Numbered from the stretch's first letter, positions 7,065-14,938 are shown. The stretch: 22,711 nt of DNA from an uncultured Eubacteriales bacterium (GCA_934486455.1 CAKSPR010000030.1:1-22711); one strand, 5' to 3'. Translations and numbers: made by a program. Notes: generated by a model not told the origin, from the sequence alone.

Positions 7065-8645
7065 TTATTTAAGATAGTTGTCGGGAAGATCGTTTTCAAA
7101 AAGCACGACACAGCTGTCGTCGAGAGTGGGAATAAGCTTTTCCATTGCCTCCTTAAACGAGGACACAACAAAGACCCTGTCCTTATCGTAGCCCTGCTTT
7201 TCAAGAGCGTCGGTCATAGGTTTCGACCGCATTTTCCCCACAAGGTATATCTCGTCGCACACCCGTCCTGCCGCCTCTCCCAAGGCATAATTGCATTCAT
7301 ATTCCTTTTCGCCCAGCTCCACAAGACCGGGGGTGACGATTATTTTTTTCATTCCATCAAAATGGGAAAGCACATTGACCGCCTCAAGGCAGCCCTTGGG
7401 ATTGGAATTATAGGCGTCGTCGATAAGGGTGGCTCCCTTTGAGAAGGATTTCATTTCAAGGCGGTGGGGTGTGGCTTTAAGCGCGCCCACGGCAAACTTA
7501 ATGTCGCTGTCCGAAATACCGAGATAACGGGCAACAGCCGCCGCACCGACGATGTTCTGGACATTATGAGAGCCTAAAAGTCTGGTAAAAACCGATATTC
7601 TGCCGTCCTTAAAAACAATGTCGAAGGTCGAGCCGGAGGAGGAGCAGGTAATATTTTCGGCAAATGCCTCACAGTCGCTTTCGGTTCCGTAAAGATGAAC
7701 GCGGGAATACTCCCCCGCTTTTTTTCTTATATATTCGTTGTCGCCGTTAAGAAATATTTCGCCCTTCTTTTTCTGTACGGCGTCGGCAAGCTCGAATTTC
7801 GTTTTTATGATGTTTTCAATCGAGCCGAAGGTGTTGAGATGCTGAGGTCCTACCGAGGTTATCAGTCCCAAATCGGGGTCTACAATGTCGCATATTTCCT
7901 TTATATCGCCGACATTTTTCGCTCCCATTTCGGCGACAAATATTTCGGTCCCGGGAACCATTTTTTCCCTGACCGTCCTGACAACTCCCATGGGGGTATT
8001 AAAGCTTTCGGGGGTGACGGTGACGGTGTATTTTTCCGAAAGAATTCGGGAAAGAATGAATTTAGTGGTGGTCTTTCCGTAGGAGCCGGTAACTCCGACG
8101 GTTATAAGTCCCTTTGTTTGTTTTAAAATTCTTTTGGCGTCGTTTATATAGTGCTTTGCCACCGCCTGCTCGATAGGCCGGTTTACGGCATTGGCCAAAA
8201 CAACGGTCAGCTCTCTGAACACGAAAATCAGCATGGCCGCCGCAAAGCAGAAGGGCATGAATTTATCTGCAAAGGAAAGTCCCATAACCGCGGCAAAAAT
8301 AATGCCCTCGGTAACATACATACGCTTAACCCTTGCGGTAAGAACAAGGGGCTTTACGGCGCTTTTCTGACCCTTTTGCCGGAAGAAAAAAACGGCAATT
8401 GCAACGGCAAGCAATATCGGCGCGCAAACATAGCCAAAGTCCTTGCGCAAAAAGCCCAAGACCGAGAGCAAGGCGGCAAAGGCAATTTTTAAAGCCGTCC
8501 GCCCGACCGTAAAATGCTCTTTAAGCCAATCGGCATATCGGGAAGCTATATATGAATTTTGCTGTAACATCTGAAAGGCCTTTGCCGAGCCTAAAAAGGC
8601 GGCAATCAACGCAAATGCTACCGATAATAAATTAAAAACAGTCAT
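7065..8645 (-). CDS. murF: MurF-type Mur ligase with an N-terminal membrane region
   Basis: It is predicted to add D-Ala-D-Ala to the UDP-MurNAc-tripeptide. Residues 1-160 hold about four or five hydrophobic segments (near 3-20, 50-66, 70-88, 112-126, 130-146). The Mur ligase part follows: ATP loop GVTGSYGKTTTK (184-195), AEMGAKNVGDIKEICDIVDPD (238-258), VGPQHLNTFGS (265-275), LIDDAYNSNPKGCLEA (407-422), and the C-terminal FENDLPDNYLK common in MurF. The Rossmann-like N-terminal substrate domain of E. coli MurF is not recognisable. The frame is open to 8702, but ATG at 8645 has AAAGGA eight bases upstream and begins at the first hydrophobic helix, so it is preferred (526 residues). ddl follows 12 bases later, supporting the MurF role. 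Confidence 0.88.
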   Translation of the reverse strand: MTVFNLLSVAFALIAAFLGSAKAFQMLQQNSYIASRYADWLKEHFTVGRTALKIAFAALLSVLGFLRKDFGYVCAPILLAVAIAVFFFRQKGQKSAVKPLVLTARVKRMYVTEGIIFAAVMGLSFADKFMPFCFAAAMLIFVFRELTVVLANAVNRPIEQAVAKHYINDAKRILKQTKGLITVGVTGSYGKTTTKFILSRILSEKYTVTVTPESFNTPMGVVRTVREKMVPGTEIFVAEMGAKNVGDIKEICDIVDPDLGLITSVGPQHLNTFGSIENIIKTKFELADAVQKKKGEIFLNGDNEYIRKKAGEYSRVHLYGTESDCEAFAENITCSSSGSTFDIVFKDGRISVFTRLLGSHNVQNIVGAAAVARYLGISDSDIKFAVGALKATPHRLEMKSFSKGATLIDDAYNSNPKGCLEAVNVLSHFDGMKKIIVTPGLVELGEKEYECNYALGEAAGRVCDEIYLVGKMRSKPMTDALEKQGYDKDRVFVVSSFKEAMEKLIPTLDDSCVVLFENDLPDNYLK

Positions 8646-8726
8646 ACCCGTTTCCTTTCGGTTGCCACGGTGTATCGCGGCAAAAAGCCGAATGACACGC
8701 AACCCTTATCTACTTAAAATGCTTTT

Positions 8727-8788
8727 AATCGGGTTTTTCACTTCTTAAATTTTAGAGGCCGTGCCACTTTAAGATTAAAACCCCGATT
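8727..8788. repeat. Long imperfect inverted repeat upstream of murF
   Basis: AATCGGGTTTT (8727-8737) pairs with AAAACCCCGATT (8777-8788) with one bulged C. Further inside, TCTTAAA (8743-8749) pairs with TTTAAGA (8768-8774), and GGC (8757-8759 region) with GCC around the centre. It lies in the gap between the hydrolase gene and murF. No T-run follows on the minus strand, so it is not a simple terminator; it may be a processing or stability element. Confidence 0.55.
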
Positions 8789-8811
8789 TGTGCGCCTTTG
8801 CGAAAAGCCCT

Positions 8812-9579
8812 CTAATTTATCTCAAGAAAGCTTTTTATTATGGCGATGACCTCGCCCGGCTTTTCTGCAAATGCCCAGTGCCCTGCACCCTTTATAATGC
8901 AAAGCCCCGAATCCTTTATTTTGCTTTCGATTATCCTCGCATCGGAAACGGGAGTGGCGGTATCATTCTCCCCGTAAATAAGCAGGGTCGACGCGGTTAT
9001 ACCTCCGAGAATATCGGTCAAATCCTCGTTTACGACCTTGACAAGGGTTTCCCGCATTACAGGCGGTGCAGAATTGTAATCGGCCGAGCCGAAATGCGCC
9101 CGTGCCTTTTGAAGAAGCGGCTCGCAGGGCTTTTTCCAAAGAGGAATGCTTAAAATTTTCTTAACCGTTTTAAAGAGTGCGGTTTTGCATCTTGATTTAA
9201 AGCTCCTTTTGGGCTTTATTCCCGCCGCATCGAGAAAGATTATCTTTTCGGGATGCACTCTGCCCGTTCCGCAAAGCTTCATTATGACCCTTCCGCCGAA
9301 GGAATGACCCGCAAGTATGGGATCGCTCACACCGCAAAAATCGAGGAATTTAAGGGTCAGCAGAGCGTAATCCTCAACGCACCAGGCTTTCTTTGGCATG
9401 TCACTTTGACCGAATCCCGGAAAATCGAAGGATATGACCTTGTATTTTTTCGAGACCTCCCGCTCGATCATGCCGAAGGCATCGAGAGATGAGCCCCACC
9501 CGTGCAGCAAAACAACCGGCTCACCCTCTCCCGAAACATTATATCTTATCTTTAAACCGTCAATTTCGGTAAACAACAA
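8812..9579 (-). CDS. Alpha/beta-fold hydrolase of unknown substrate
   Basis: The protein has 255 residues and no signal peptide, so it is probably cytoplasmic. It shows the oxyanion-hole motif LLHGWGSS (24-31), the nucleophile elbow GHSFGG (91-96, Ser93), the acid residue in IYGENDTATP (201-210, Asp206) and the catalytic His in GAGHWAF (231-237, His234). These make a complete Ser-Asp-His triad, as in esterases or peptidases of the MhpC/YbbB type. The first codon is TTG (9579 or 9576); no ATG lies near. The start is only eight bases after the prfB stop with only weak GGGTGG upstream, which suggests translational coupling to prfB. The substrate cannot be inferred. Confidence 0.85.
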   Translation of the reverse strand: MLFTEIDGLKIRYNVSGEGEPVVLLHGWGSSLDAFGMIEREVSKKYKVISFDFPGFGQSDMPKKAWCVEDYALLTLKFLDFCGVSDPILAGHSFGGRVIMKLCGTGRVHPEKIIFLDAAGIKPKRSFKSRCKTALFKTVKKILSIPLWKKPCEPLLQKARAHFGSADYNSAPPVMRETLVKVVNEDLTDILGGITASTLLIYGENDTATPVSDARIIESKIKDSGLCIIKGAGHWAFAEKPGEVIAIIKSFLEIN

Positions 9580-9587
9580 ACCACCCG

Positions 9588-10715
9588 CTATTCAATGTTT
9601 TGGCCGAGCGTTCCGAGGCTGGCCGCTTTAAGGTAGGCGTTTATAAATCCGTCGAGATCACCGTCCATAACGGCATTTATATTGCCCATTTCAAATCCCG
9701 TGCGATGATCCTTAACCATGGTGTAGGGCATGAAAACATAGGAACGGATCTGAGAGCCCCAGCCGATTTCCTTCTGAACACCCTTAATATCCTCAATCTT
9801 TTCGAGATGCTCTCTCTCCTTGATTTCAATGAGCTTTGATTTGAGCATTTTCATTGCCATTTCGCGATTTTGATGCTGACTGCGCTCGTTCTGGCATGCC
9901 ACCACGATTCCGGTGGGAATGTGGGTAATACGCACGGCCGAATCGGTTTTGTTGATGTGCTGTCCGCCGGCTCCCGAGGAACGGTAGGTGTCGACCTTGA
10001 GATCCTCGTCCTTTATTTCAACATCCATATTGTCGTCTATTTCGGGCATGACCTCAAGAGAGGCAAAGGAGGTGTGACGGCGGCCGCTGCTGTCGAAGGG
10101 TGAGACCCTGACAAGACGGTGTACCCCGGCCTCGGATTTCATATATCCGTAGGCATTTTCGCCCTCTATAAGAAGCACGGCGCTTTTAAGTCCCGCCTCT
10201 TCACCGTCGAGATAGTCTATGGTTTTGGCCTTAAAGCCGTGAGCGTCGGCCCAGTGGTTATACATTCTGAAAAGCATTTCCGCCCAGTCCTGCGCCTCGG
10301 TTCCGCCCGCTCCCGCATGGAAGGTAAGAATGGCGTTTTTGCCGTCGTATTCTCCCGAAAGCAGGGTGCTCATCCTCATGTCCCCGATGGTTTTAAGCAC
10401 ACGGTCGACACCCTCGGTTACTTCGGAAATAAGACTCTCGTCCCCCTCCTCATCGGCCATTTCGATAAGGGTCAGTGTGTCGTCGAAATCACCGCACAGG
10501 TCTTCGTAGGCCGAGACCTTGTTTTTAAGCTTGCTGGTTTCTTTCAGCACCTTCTGGGAGTTTTCAAGGTCGTCCCAAAATCCTTCAGCGGCCGACTGAG
10601 CCTCAAGCTCTGCGATTTTATCCTTTGCGGCCGAAATTCCCAGCGCCTCGCCGAGATCGTCAAGCTCATCCTTTGCGGCTGTAAGACGGAGTTTCTGTTC
10701 TTCAAACTGGAGCAT
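9588..10715 (-). CDS. prfB: Peptide chain release factor 2, single continuous frame
   Basis: RF2 recognises UGA and UAA stop codons and triggers peptide release. Residues 201-216 contain the SPF stop-codon-reading tripeptide (205-207, VSPFDSSGRRHTSF), and the catalytic GGQ lies at 250-252 (SSGAGGQHINKTDSAVRITH). The C-terminus GDLDGFINAYLK is also typical. ATG at 10715 has AGAGGT seven bases upstream; the open frame to 10745 has no better start. The protein has 375 residues. The region where most bacteria carry the programmed +1 frameshift (LGEALGISAAKDK, 21-33) reads through in one frame with no in-frame UGA, so autoregulation by frameshifting is absent. It heads the minus-strand gene run. 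Confidence 0.96.
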   Translation of the reverse strand: MLQFEEQKLRLTAAKDELDDLGEALGISAAKDKIAELEAQSAAEGFWDDLENSQKVLKETSKLKNKVSAYEDLCGDFDDTLTLIEMADEEGDESLISEVTEGVDRVLKTIGDMRMSTLLSGEYDGKNAILTFHAGAGGTEAQDWAEMLFRMYNHWADAHGFKAKTIDYLDGEEAGLKSAVLLIEGENAYGYMKSEAGVHRLVRVSPFDSSGRRHTSFASLEVMPEIDDNMDVEIKDEDLKVDTYRSSGAGGQHINKTDSAVRITHIPTGIVVACQNERSQHQNREMAMKMLKSKLIEIKEREHLEKIEDIKGVQKEIGWGSQIRSYVFMPYTMVKDHRTGFEMGNINAVMDGDLDGFINAYLKAASLGTLGQNIE

Positions 10716-10754
10716 AATTCTACCTCTGTTAAATCTATTTTGCAATCGCTCTTC

Positions 10755-10783
10755 ATTATACCTTATTTTGGCCTTTTTGTAAA
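10755..10783 (-). promoter_or_regulatory. Sigma-A promoter of the prfB gene run
   Basis: On the minus strand TTTACA (10778-10783) and TATAAT (10755-10760) are separated by exactly 17 bases. Transcription would start near 10748, giving a leader of about 33 bases to the prfB ATG. Confidence 0.8.
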
Positions 10784-10884
10784 GAAAAAACGAAATTTTG
10801 CCGCGGTTTTTTTGAAAAAAACTCTTTTGAGCGCCAAGAGAAAATTATATTTACAATTATATTTAAAAAATGCATATCTTAGCA

Positions 10885-10913
10885 TTGAAAAATTCACAAT
10901 TTAATAGTAGAAT
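10885..10913 (+). promoter_or_regulatory. Sigma-A promoter for the zinc-finger gene and probably galU
   Basis: TTGAAA (10885-10890), a 17-base spacer, then TAGAAT (10908-10913). The predicted start near 10920 leaves an unusually long leader of about 140 bases before the coding region. Confidence 0.7.
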
Positions 10914-10935
10914 GTGTATTGATAACAAAAATAAC

Positions 10936-10988
10936 CCGCCGATAAGGTCATGGCGGTTAAAGGTCATGGCGTCGCTTAATTTCGGCGG
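10936..10988 (+). promoter_or_regulatory. Structured leader with a tandem 12-base repeat
   Basis: AAGGTCATGGCG occurs twice, at 10944-10955 and 10960-10971 (16-base period). The pair is enclosed by CCGCCGA (10936-10942) and TCGGCGG (10982-10988), which can form a stem. TAACCCGCCGAT near 10933 recurs as TAACCCGCTGAT near 11006. The rest of 10784-11040 is AT-rich and shows no gene. Confidence 0.5.
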
Positions 10989-11061
10989 AAAACAATGTTG
11001 ATTTTAACCCGCTGATCTTTAATTTGATATTGCAAATATATTGCTTTTAGAGGTGATTATC

Positions 11062-12186
11062 ATAGAAAGCCGATATTCGGGACTTTGTTGCCCCGTGTGT
11101 AAGGTAAAATTCAGGGACGACGACGATATTGTTGTTTGCCCCGTATGCGGAGCGCCCCACCACAGGGAATGCTATAACCGAATCGGGCACTGCGCCTATG
11201 AGCAGTTTCACGGCACCGAAAGCCAGTGGAGAGAACCGCCCAAGCCCTCCGAGCAGGAACAAAACGAAGAAAACAAGGAGGCTCAGAATCAAAAGGGCTT
11301 CCCCCCTTTCGGAGGCTTCGGTCAAAATCCCTATAACGGAAATCCGTTCGGGCAAAACCCATACAACCAAAATCCGTACGGTCAAAATCCGTATAACCAA
11401 GGCCCCTATAAAAGCGGTCCCAACGGCACAACCCTCGGCAGAATATGTCCTCAGTGCCGCAACATCGTCACGCCGGTCAACAACACCTGCCCCAACTGCG
11501 GATACATTTTCCCCCCGGTCTACTCCAACGAATACGGAAACGACACGCAGAAATTCGACCCCTTCGGTCAGGGCTCGTTTAACGGATACAACCGCTTTGA
11601 TCCTTTGGGCGGGGTCGAGCCGCAGACCGACATCGACGGCGAAAAGGCACAGACCGTTGCTCTTGCGGTGGCAGTAAACACACAGCGGTATGTCCCCAAG
11701 TTCACAGGACTGAAAAATTCGGGCAAAAACCGTACAGATTGGAACTGGGCGGCATTTTTCCTCGGGCCTTACTGGTTTTTCTACCGCAAATGCTACATTG
11801 CCGGCACCCTTTCGGCCACTCTCAGTCTGATCTGCGGACTTATGATGTCCCTTCTCGACGACACCCTTATTAAAATATACAGCTCGGCCTCCACCATAAA
11901 CTATTATGAACTCGGCGAGCAGATACTCAAAACCGCTCCGCTGAAATTCCTTGTGGTTTTCGCCGTCGGGGCGGGGCTGACCCTTATATCCCGCATACTC
12001 TTCGGACTTTTCGGCGACTACATCTATAAAAGGCGGTGTCTGTCGATAATAAAAGACGCCCGTGCCGCCGAAAGCGAGGACTTTGCCCTTGAGCTTAGAA
12101 AAAGGGGCGGGGTCAACATCTTTGCTCCGGTTGCCCTTTGGTGTGCCGTAAGCTTCCTTTCGCCCCTTCTTTCAACACTGATATAG
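11062..12186 (+). CDS. RING-like zinc-finger, zinc-ribbon and DUF2628-type membrane protein
   Basis: Function unknown. About 374 residues. The N-terminus is a prokaryotic RING-like finger: CCPVC (9-13), CPVCGAPHHRECY (26-38), then Cys44. Residues 87-113 are GQNPYN-type repeats. A zinc ribbon CPQC...CPNCGY (129-147) follows. The C-terminal part (about 227-374) begins NWAAFFLGPYWFFYRKCY, typical of DUF2628 proteins, with three or so membrane helices. The start is abnormal: AGAGGTGA (11049-11056) is an excellent ribosome site, yet the codons at proper distance are ATC (11059) and ATA (11062), with no ATG/GTG/TTG. In-frame TTG at 11041 lies upstream of that site and has no SD of its own. galU follows 60 bases later. 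Confidence 0.82.
   Translation: MESRYSGLCCPVCKVKFRDDDDIVVCPVCGAPHHRECYNRIGHCAYEQFHGTESQWREPPKPSEQEQNEENKEAQNQKGFPPFGGFGQNPYNGNPFGQNPYNQNPYGQNPYNQGPYKSGPNGTTLGRICPQCRNIVTPVNNTCPNCGYIFPPVYSNEYGNDTQKFDPFGQGSFNGYNRFDPLGGVEPQTDIDGEKAQTVALAVAVNTQRYVPKFTGLKNSGKNRTDWNWAAFFLGPYWFFYRKCYIAGTLSATLSLICGLMMSLLDDTLIKIYSSASTINYYELGEQILKTAPLKFLVVFAVGAGLTLISRILFGLFGDYIYKRRCLSIIKDARAAESEDFALELRKRGGVNIFAPVALWCAVSFLSPLLSTLI
11320..11400 (+). repeat. In-frame tandem repeat encoding GQNPYN units
   Basis: Degenerate copies of a roughly 18-24-base unit (GGTCAAAATCCGTATAAC and variants) encode GQNPYNGNPFGQNPYNQNPY-type sequence. It forms a flexible, Asn/Pro/Tyr/Gln-rich linker between the two zinc-binding parts of the protein. 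Confidence 0.75.
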
Positions 12187-12246
12187 CGGGCGAAAGCCGA
12201 AAAACATCTTACCGACAATTTATTTAACAAAGAGGAGAATTTAAAA

Positions 12247-13116
12247 ATGGTAAAAAAAGCTGTTATTCCGGCGGCAGGACTCGGAACAAGGGTTCTTCCC
12301 GCTTCGAAGGCCTGTCCGAAAGAGATGCTTAACATTGTCGACAAGCCCGCCATCCAGTACATCGTTGAAGAGGCGGTGCGTGCAGGCATTACCGACATTC
12401 TCATAATCACCAACCGCGGAAAGGGTATAATCGAGGATCACTTCGACCATGCCGTTGAGCTTGAAGCCGCCTTAAAGGCAAAGGGCGGACGGGAGGATGT
12501 ACTTAAAGAGCTGGGCGACATTGCCTCCATGGCCAACATATTTTTCCTTCGCCAGAAGGTGACCAAGGGACTGGGACACGCCGTTCTTCAGGCTCGTTCC
12601 TTTATCGGAGACGATCCCTTTGCGGTACTTTACGGCGATGATGTTATCATCGGCGAGGATCCCGCCATTGCACAGCTCTGCCGCGCATACGACAAATACG
12701 GCAAGGGCGTTGTGGGTGTAAACAAGGTTTCTCCCGAGGCCATCGGAAAATACAGCTCCCTAAAGGTCGATCCCCTTGAGGACAGAATTTTCAAGGTGAC
12801 CGACATGGTAGAAAAGCCTACCCCCGACAAGGTGCTTTCACTCTATTCGATTTTGGGAAGGTGCGTTCTTGAACCCGAGATTTTCGACATTCTCGAGCGC
12901 ACGCCTCTTGGTGCCGGCGGCGAGCTTCAGCTTACCGACGCCATGAAAACAACCGCAAGGGAAAAATCCATGATAGCTGTGGAATTTACCGGCAAGCGCT
13001 ATGATATGGGCAACAAGCTCGGAATAATGCAGGCCGGCTGCGAGGTGGCCTTAAAGCATCCCGAAATAGGCGAGGATTTCAAGGCATATCTTAAAGAGCT
13101 TGTCAAAACATTATGA
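12247..13116 (+). CDS. galU: UTP--glucose-1-phosphate uridylyltransferase
   Basis: It makes UDP-glucose from UTP and glucose 1-phosphate for envelope polysaccharides, glycolipids and galactose metabolism. The 289-residue length fits the family. The N-terminal nucleotide-binding signature AAGLGTRVLPASKACPKEML (9-28) is intact. The IVDKPAIQYIVEEAV block (30-44), LYGDDVI (129-135, metal and nucleotide site) and the VEKP motif near residue 193 are also as expected. The start at 12247 has AGGAG eight bases upstream. It lies 60 bases after the zinc-finger gene with no clear promoter between them, so cotranscription is likely, and it ends at a strong terminator. Confidence 0.96.
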   Translation: MVKKAVIPAAGLGTRVLPASKACPKEMLNIVDKPAIQYIVEEAVRAGITDILIITNRGKGIIEDHFDHAVELEAALKAKGGREDVLKELGDIASMANIFFLRQKVTKGLGHAVLQARSFIGDDPFAVLYGDDVIIGEDPAIAQLCRAYDKYGKGVVGVNKVSPEAIGKYSSLKVDPLEDRIFKVTDMVEKPTPDKVLSLYSILGRCVLEPEIFDILERTPLGAGGELQLTDAMKTTAREKSMIAVEFTGKRYDMGNKLGIMQAGCEVALKHPEIGEDFKAYLKELVKTL

Positions 13117-13124
13117 CACATCAG

Positions 13125-13153
13125 ACGGAGGGCTTTTGCCCTCCGTTTTTCTT
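13125..13153 (+). terminator. Rho-independent terminator of galU
   Basis: ACGGAGGGC (13125-13133) and GCCCTCCGT (13138-13146) form a perfect nine-base stem with a TTTT loop, followed by a T-run and TTCTTATTC. Confidence 0.95.
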
Positions 13154-13161
13154 ATTCTTTG

Positions 13162-13190
13162 TTGCAAAGAATTTGTTTTTGTGGTAAAAT
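13162..13190 (+). promoter_or_regulatory. Sigma-A promoter of the phosphodiesterase-like gene
   Basis: TTGCAA (13162-13167) and TAAAAT (13185-13190) with a 17-base spacer. It begins just after the galU terminator. Transcription would start near 13197. Confidence 0.75.
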
Positions 13191-13242
13191 GTTGGTTGCA
13201 AAACATCGGAGCTTTTTCCGAATGAAAAAGGAGCAAAACCAA

Positions 13243-14283
13243 ATGACTTCTCTCGAAAAATACAGAGCCGCCCTGAACAAAGCCAAGGATATAAAACAAT
13301 CGGGCCGCCTTGAAAGCTTTGAAGCCTTGTCCCGCGAAAGCTTTGAAAACGCCTGTAACCGCGCTCTCTCGGTGGTCACAAAGGCCGAAACCATGCCCGA
13401 AGCAACTCTCGATGAGCTGTCGGGAAACCTTCTCGATTCGATAAACTTCCTTTCAAATATAAAGGAAGGTCCCTCTCCCCTTTTCAAACAGGTGGTGGTT
13501 GCGGGAATCGACGGAATGGGAAATTACGACCGCTTTGCCGACACTCCTTTTTTTGACGCCTTGAAAAAGGATAAAAACGCCCTTTACACAGACACCGCCC
13601 TGTCGGTGCTTCCCACCATTTCGGCCGAAAATTGGTGCGCCATGCTTAAAGGCGTGGGCCCCGAAAAGCACGGATATAACAACGAAAAGCTTTCGGTGAC
13701 TCCTGCCCCCGACAACAGCGATTATCCCTCGGTTTTTAAATTTTTGAGAGACAAATATCCTTTTGCCGAGCTTTGCTCCTTCGTCAACTGGGAGCCGATA
13801 AATTTCGGCGGAATAGAGCACAACATCGGGGTTGAAAAATTCAGAAACGACGACAAGACCCTTGCCGATCAAATCCTTTCAAAGCTTTTAACCGACCGTC
13901 CCCTTTTCACCTTTATTGCCTTCGACAATGTGGACGAAGCGGGACATCACGGAGGATATGGCTCTAAGGAGCATCTTTCTGCAATTATGGCGGCCGAGCA
14001 AAACTGCAGGCGCATATATGAGGCAATAGAGAAAAGCGGAAGAAAAGACGACACCCTCTTCATAATCCTCACCGATCACGGCGGAATCGGCCACGGCCAC
14101 GGCGGAAACGACGACAAGGAACGCCTTAATTCCTACATTGCCGTGGGCAAGGGTCTTAAATCGGGCAAGCTTGAAAGCGAGGATTTTTACACCGCCTCTA
14201 TGGCGGCGGTGGTTTTGCGTGCGCTGGGAGTCCGCCGAAGCGACAGCTTCGACTTCCCCGTTCCCGAAGGCTATTTCGCCTGA
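13243..14283 (+). CDS. Alkaline-phosphatase-superfamily phosphodiesterase/pyrophosphatase-like protein
   Basis: About 346 residues with no signal peptide, so probably cytoplasmic. Residues 1-75 are helical and resemble a FIVAR-type three-helix module, here without secretion. The catalytic part shows the superfamily metal sites: VVVAGIDGMG (85-94, Asp90), the nucleophile region SVLPTISAENW (121-131, Thr125), FDNVDEAGHHGGYG (227-240, Asp231 and His235), LTDHGG (276-281, Asp278, His279) and GHGHGG (283-288). This fits type I nucleotide pyrophosphatases/phosphodiesterases; the substrate is unknown. The start at 13243 has AAGGAG nine bases upstream; an ATG at 13222 in frame, with a weaker site, is an alternative. 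Confidence 0.82.
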   Translation: MTSLEKYRAALNKAKDIKQSGRLESFEALSRESFENACNRALSVVTKAETMPEATLDELSGNLLDSINFLSNIKEGPSPLFKQVVVAGIDGMGNYDRFADTPFFDALKKDKNALYTDTALSVLPTISAENWCAMLKGVGPEKHGYNNEKLSVTPAPDNSDYPSVFKFLRDKYPFAELCSFVNWEPINFGGIEHNIGVEKFRNDDKTLADQILSKLLTDRPLFTFIAFDNVDEAGHHGGYGSKEHLSAIMAAEQNCRRIYEAIEKSGRKDDTLFIILTDHGGIGHGHGGNDDKERLNSYIAVGKGLKSGKLESEDFYTASMAAVVLRALGVRRSDSFDFPVPEGYFA

Positions 14284-14396
14284 ACCGCACCCTGCCATAT
14301 TCCGCCCGTCGACATCTCATCGATACAAGGACCGATCAACAATCGGATAAAAATTCAAAGTAATTAACCCGCAAAATTTTAACGGAGGTCTTTTTT

Positions 14397-14864
14397 ATGA
14401 AAAAACTTGTTGCATATTTTTCTGCCGAAGGAACAACAAAAAAGGCGGCGGAAGCCCTTGCAGGGGAAATCGGCGCCGATCTTTTTGAAATCGAGCCAAA
14501 AGAAGCCTACACAAAGGCCGATCTCGATTGGACAAATCCGTTAAGCCGCAGCTCGACGGAAATGAAAAACAAGAGCTTTCGTCCCGAAATAATCAAAAAG
14601 ACTCTCGATCTTTCGGCTTACGACACTGTATTTGTGGGGTTCCCCATTTGGTGGTATGTTGCGCCAACCGTTATAAACACCTTCGGTGAGAGCTATGATT
14701 TTTCGGGCAAAACCGTTGTTCCCTTTGCCACATCGGGGGGAAGCGGAATGGGTAAAACCACAGAAGAGCTTACACCCTCCTTCAAGGGTGCAACGGTCGT
14801 TGAGGGCAAGGTCGTAAACCGCATGACCCCCTCCGAGCTTAAAGCCTTTGCCGAAAAATTTTAA
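14397..14864 (+). CDS. Flavodoxin
   Basis: A 155-residue cytoplasmic FMN protein, probably an electron carrier or an NAD(P)H-dependent reductase-like flavodoxin. It starts MKKLVAYFSAEGTTKKAAEAL; the phosphate loop (SAEGTTKK, residues 9-16) binds FMN phosphate. VGFPIWWYVAPTVINTF (81-97) is the typical isoalloxazine-contact segment, and PFATSGGSGMGKT the later loop. This WW-containing form is common in Clostridia (Flavodoxin_4-like). A strong ribosome site GGAGG lies upstream. It is 113 bases after the phosphodiesterase gene; no strong promoter was seen between them. Confidence 0.92.
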   Translation: MKKLVAYFSAEGTTKKAAEALAGEIGADLFEIEPKEAYTKADLDWTNPLSRSSTEMKNKSFRPEIIKKTLDLSAYDTVFVGFPIWWYVAPTVINTFGESYDFSGKTVVPFATSGGSGMGKTTEELTPSFKGATVVEGKVVNRMTPSELKAFAEKF

Positions 14865-14938
14865 GGCTTAACCCTTTAACTCGGTGCATTTCATATGCAC
14901 AGCATATCCAAATAATATCTCTCATTCATTTTTCCTTA

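Noticed and set aside
10119..10904. 261-residue plus-strand frame opposite prfB
   Set aside because: It is antisense to RF2, has no ribosome site, and its composition follows from the prfB codons.
14332..14346. CCGAT/ATCGG hairpin between the phosphodiesterase-like gene and the flavodoxin gene as a terminator
   Set aside because: The stem is only five pairs and the following sequence has no T-run.
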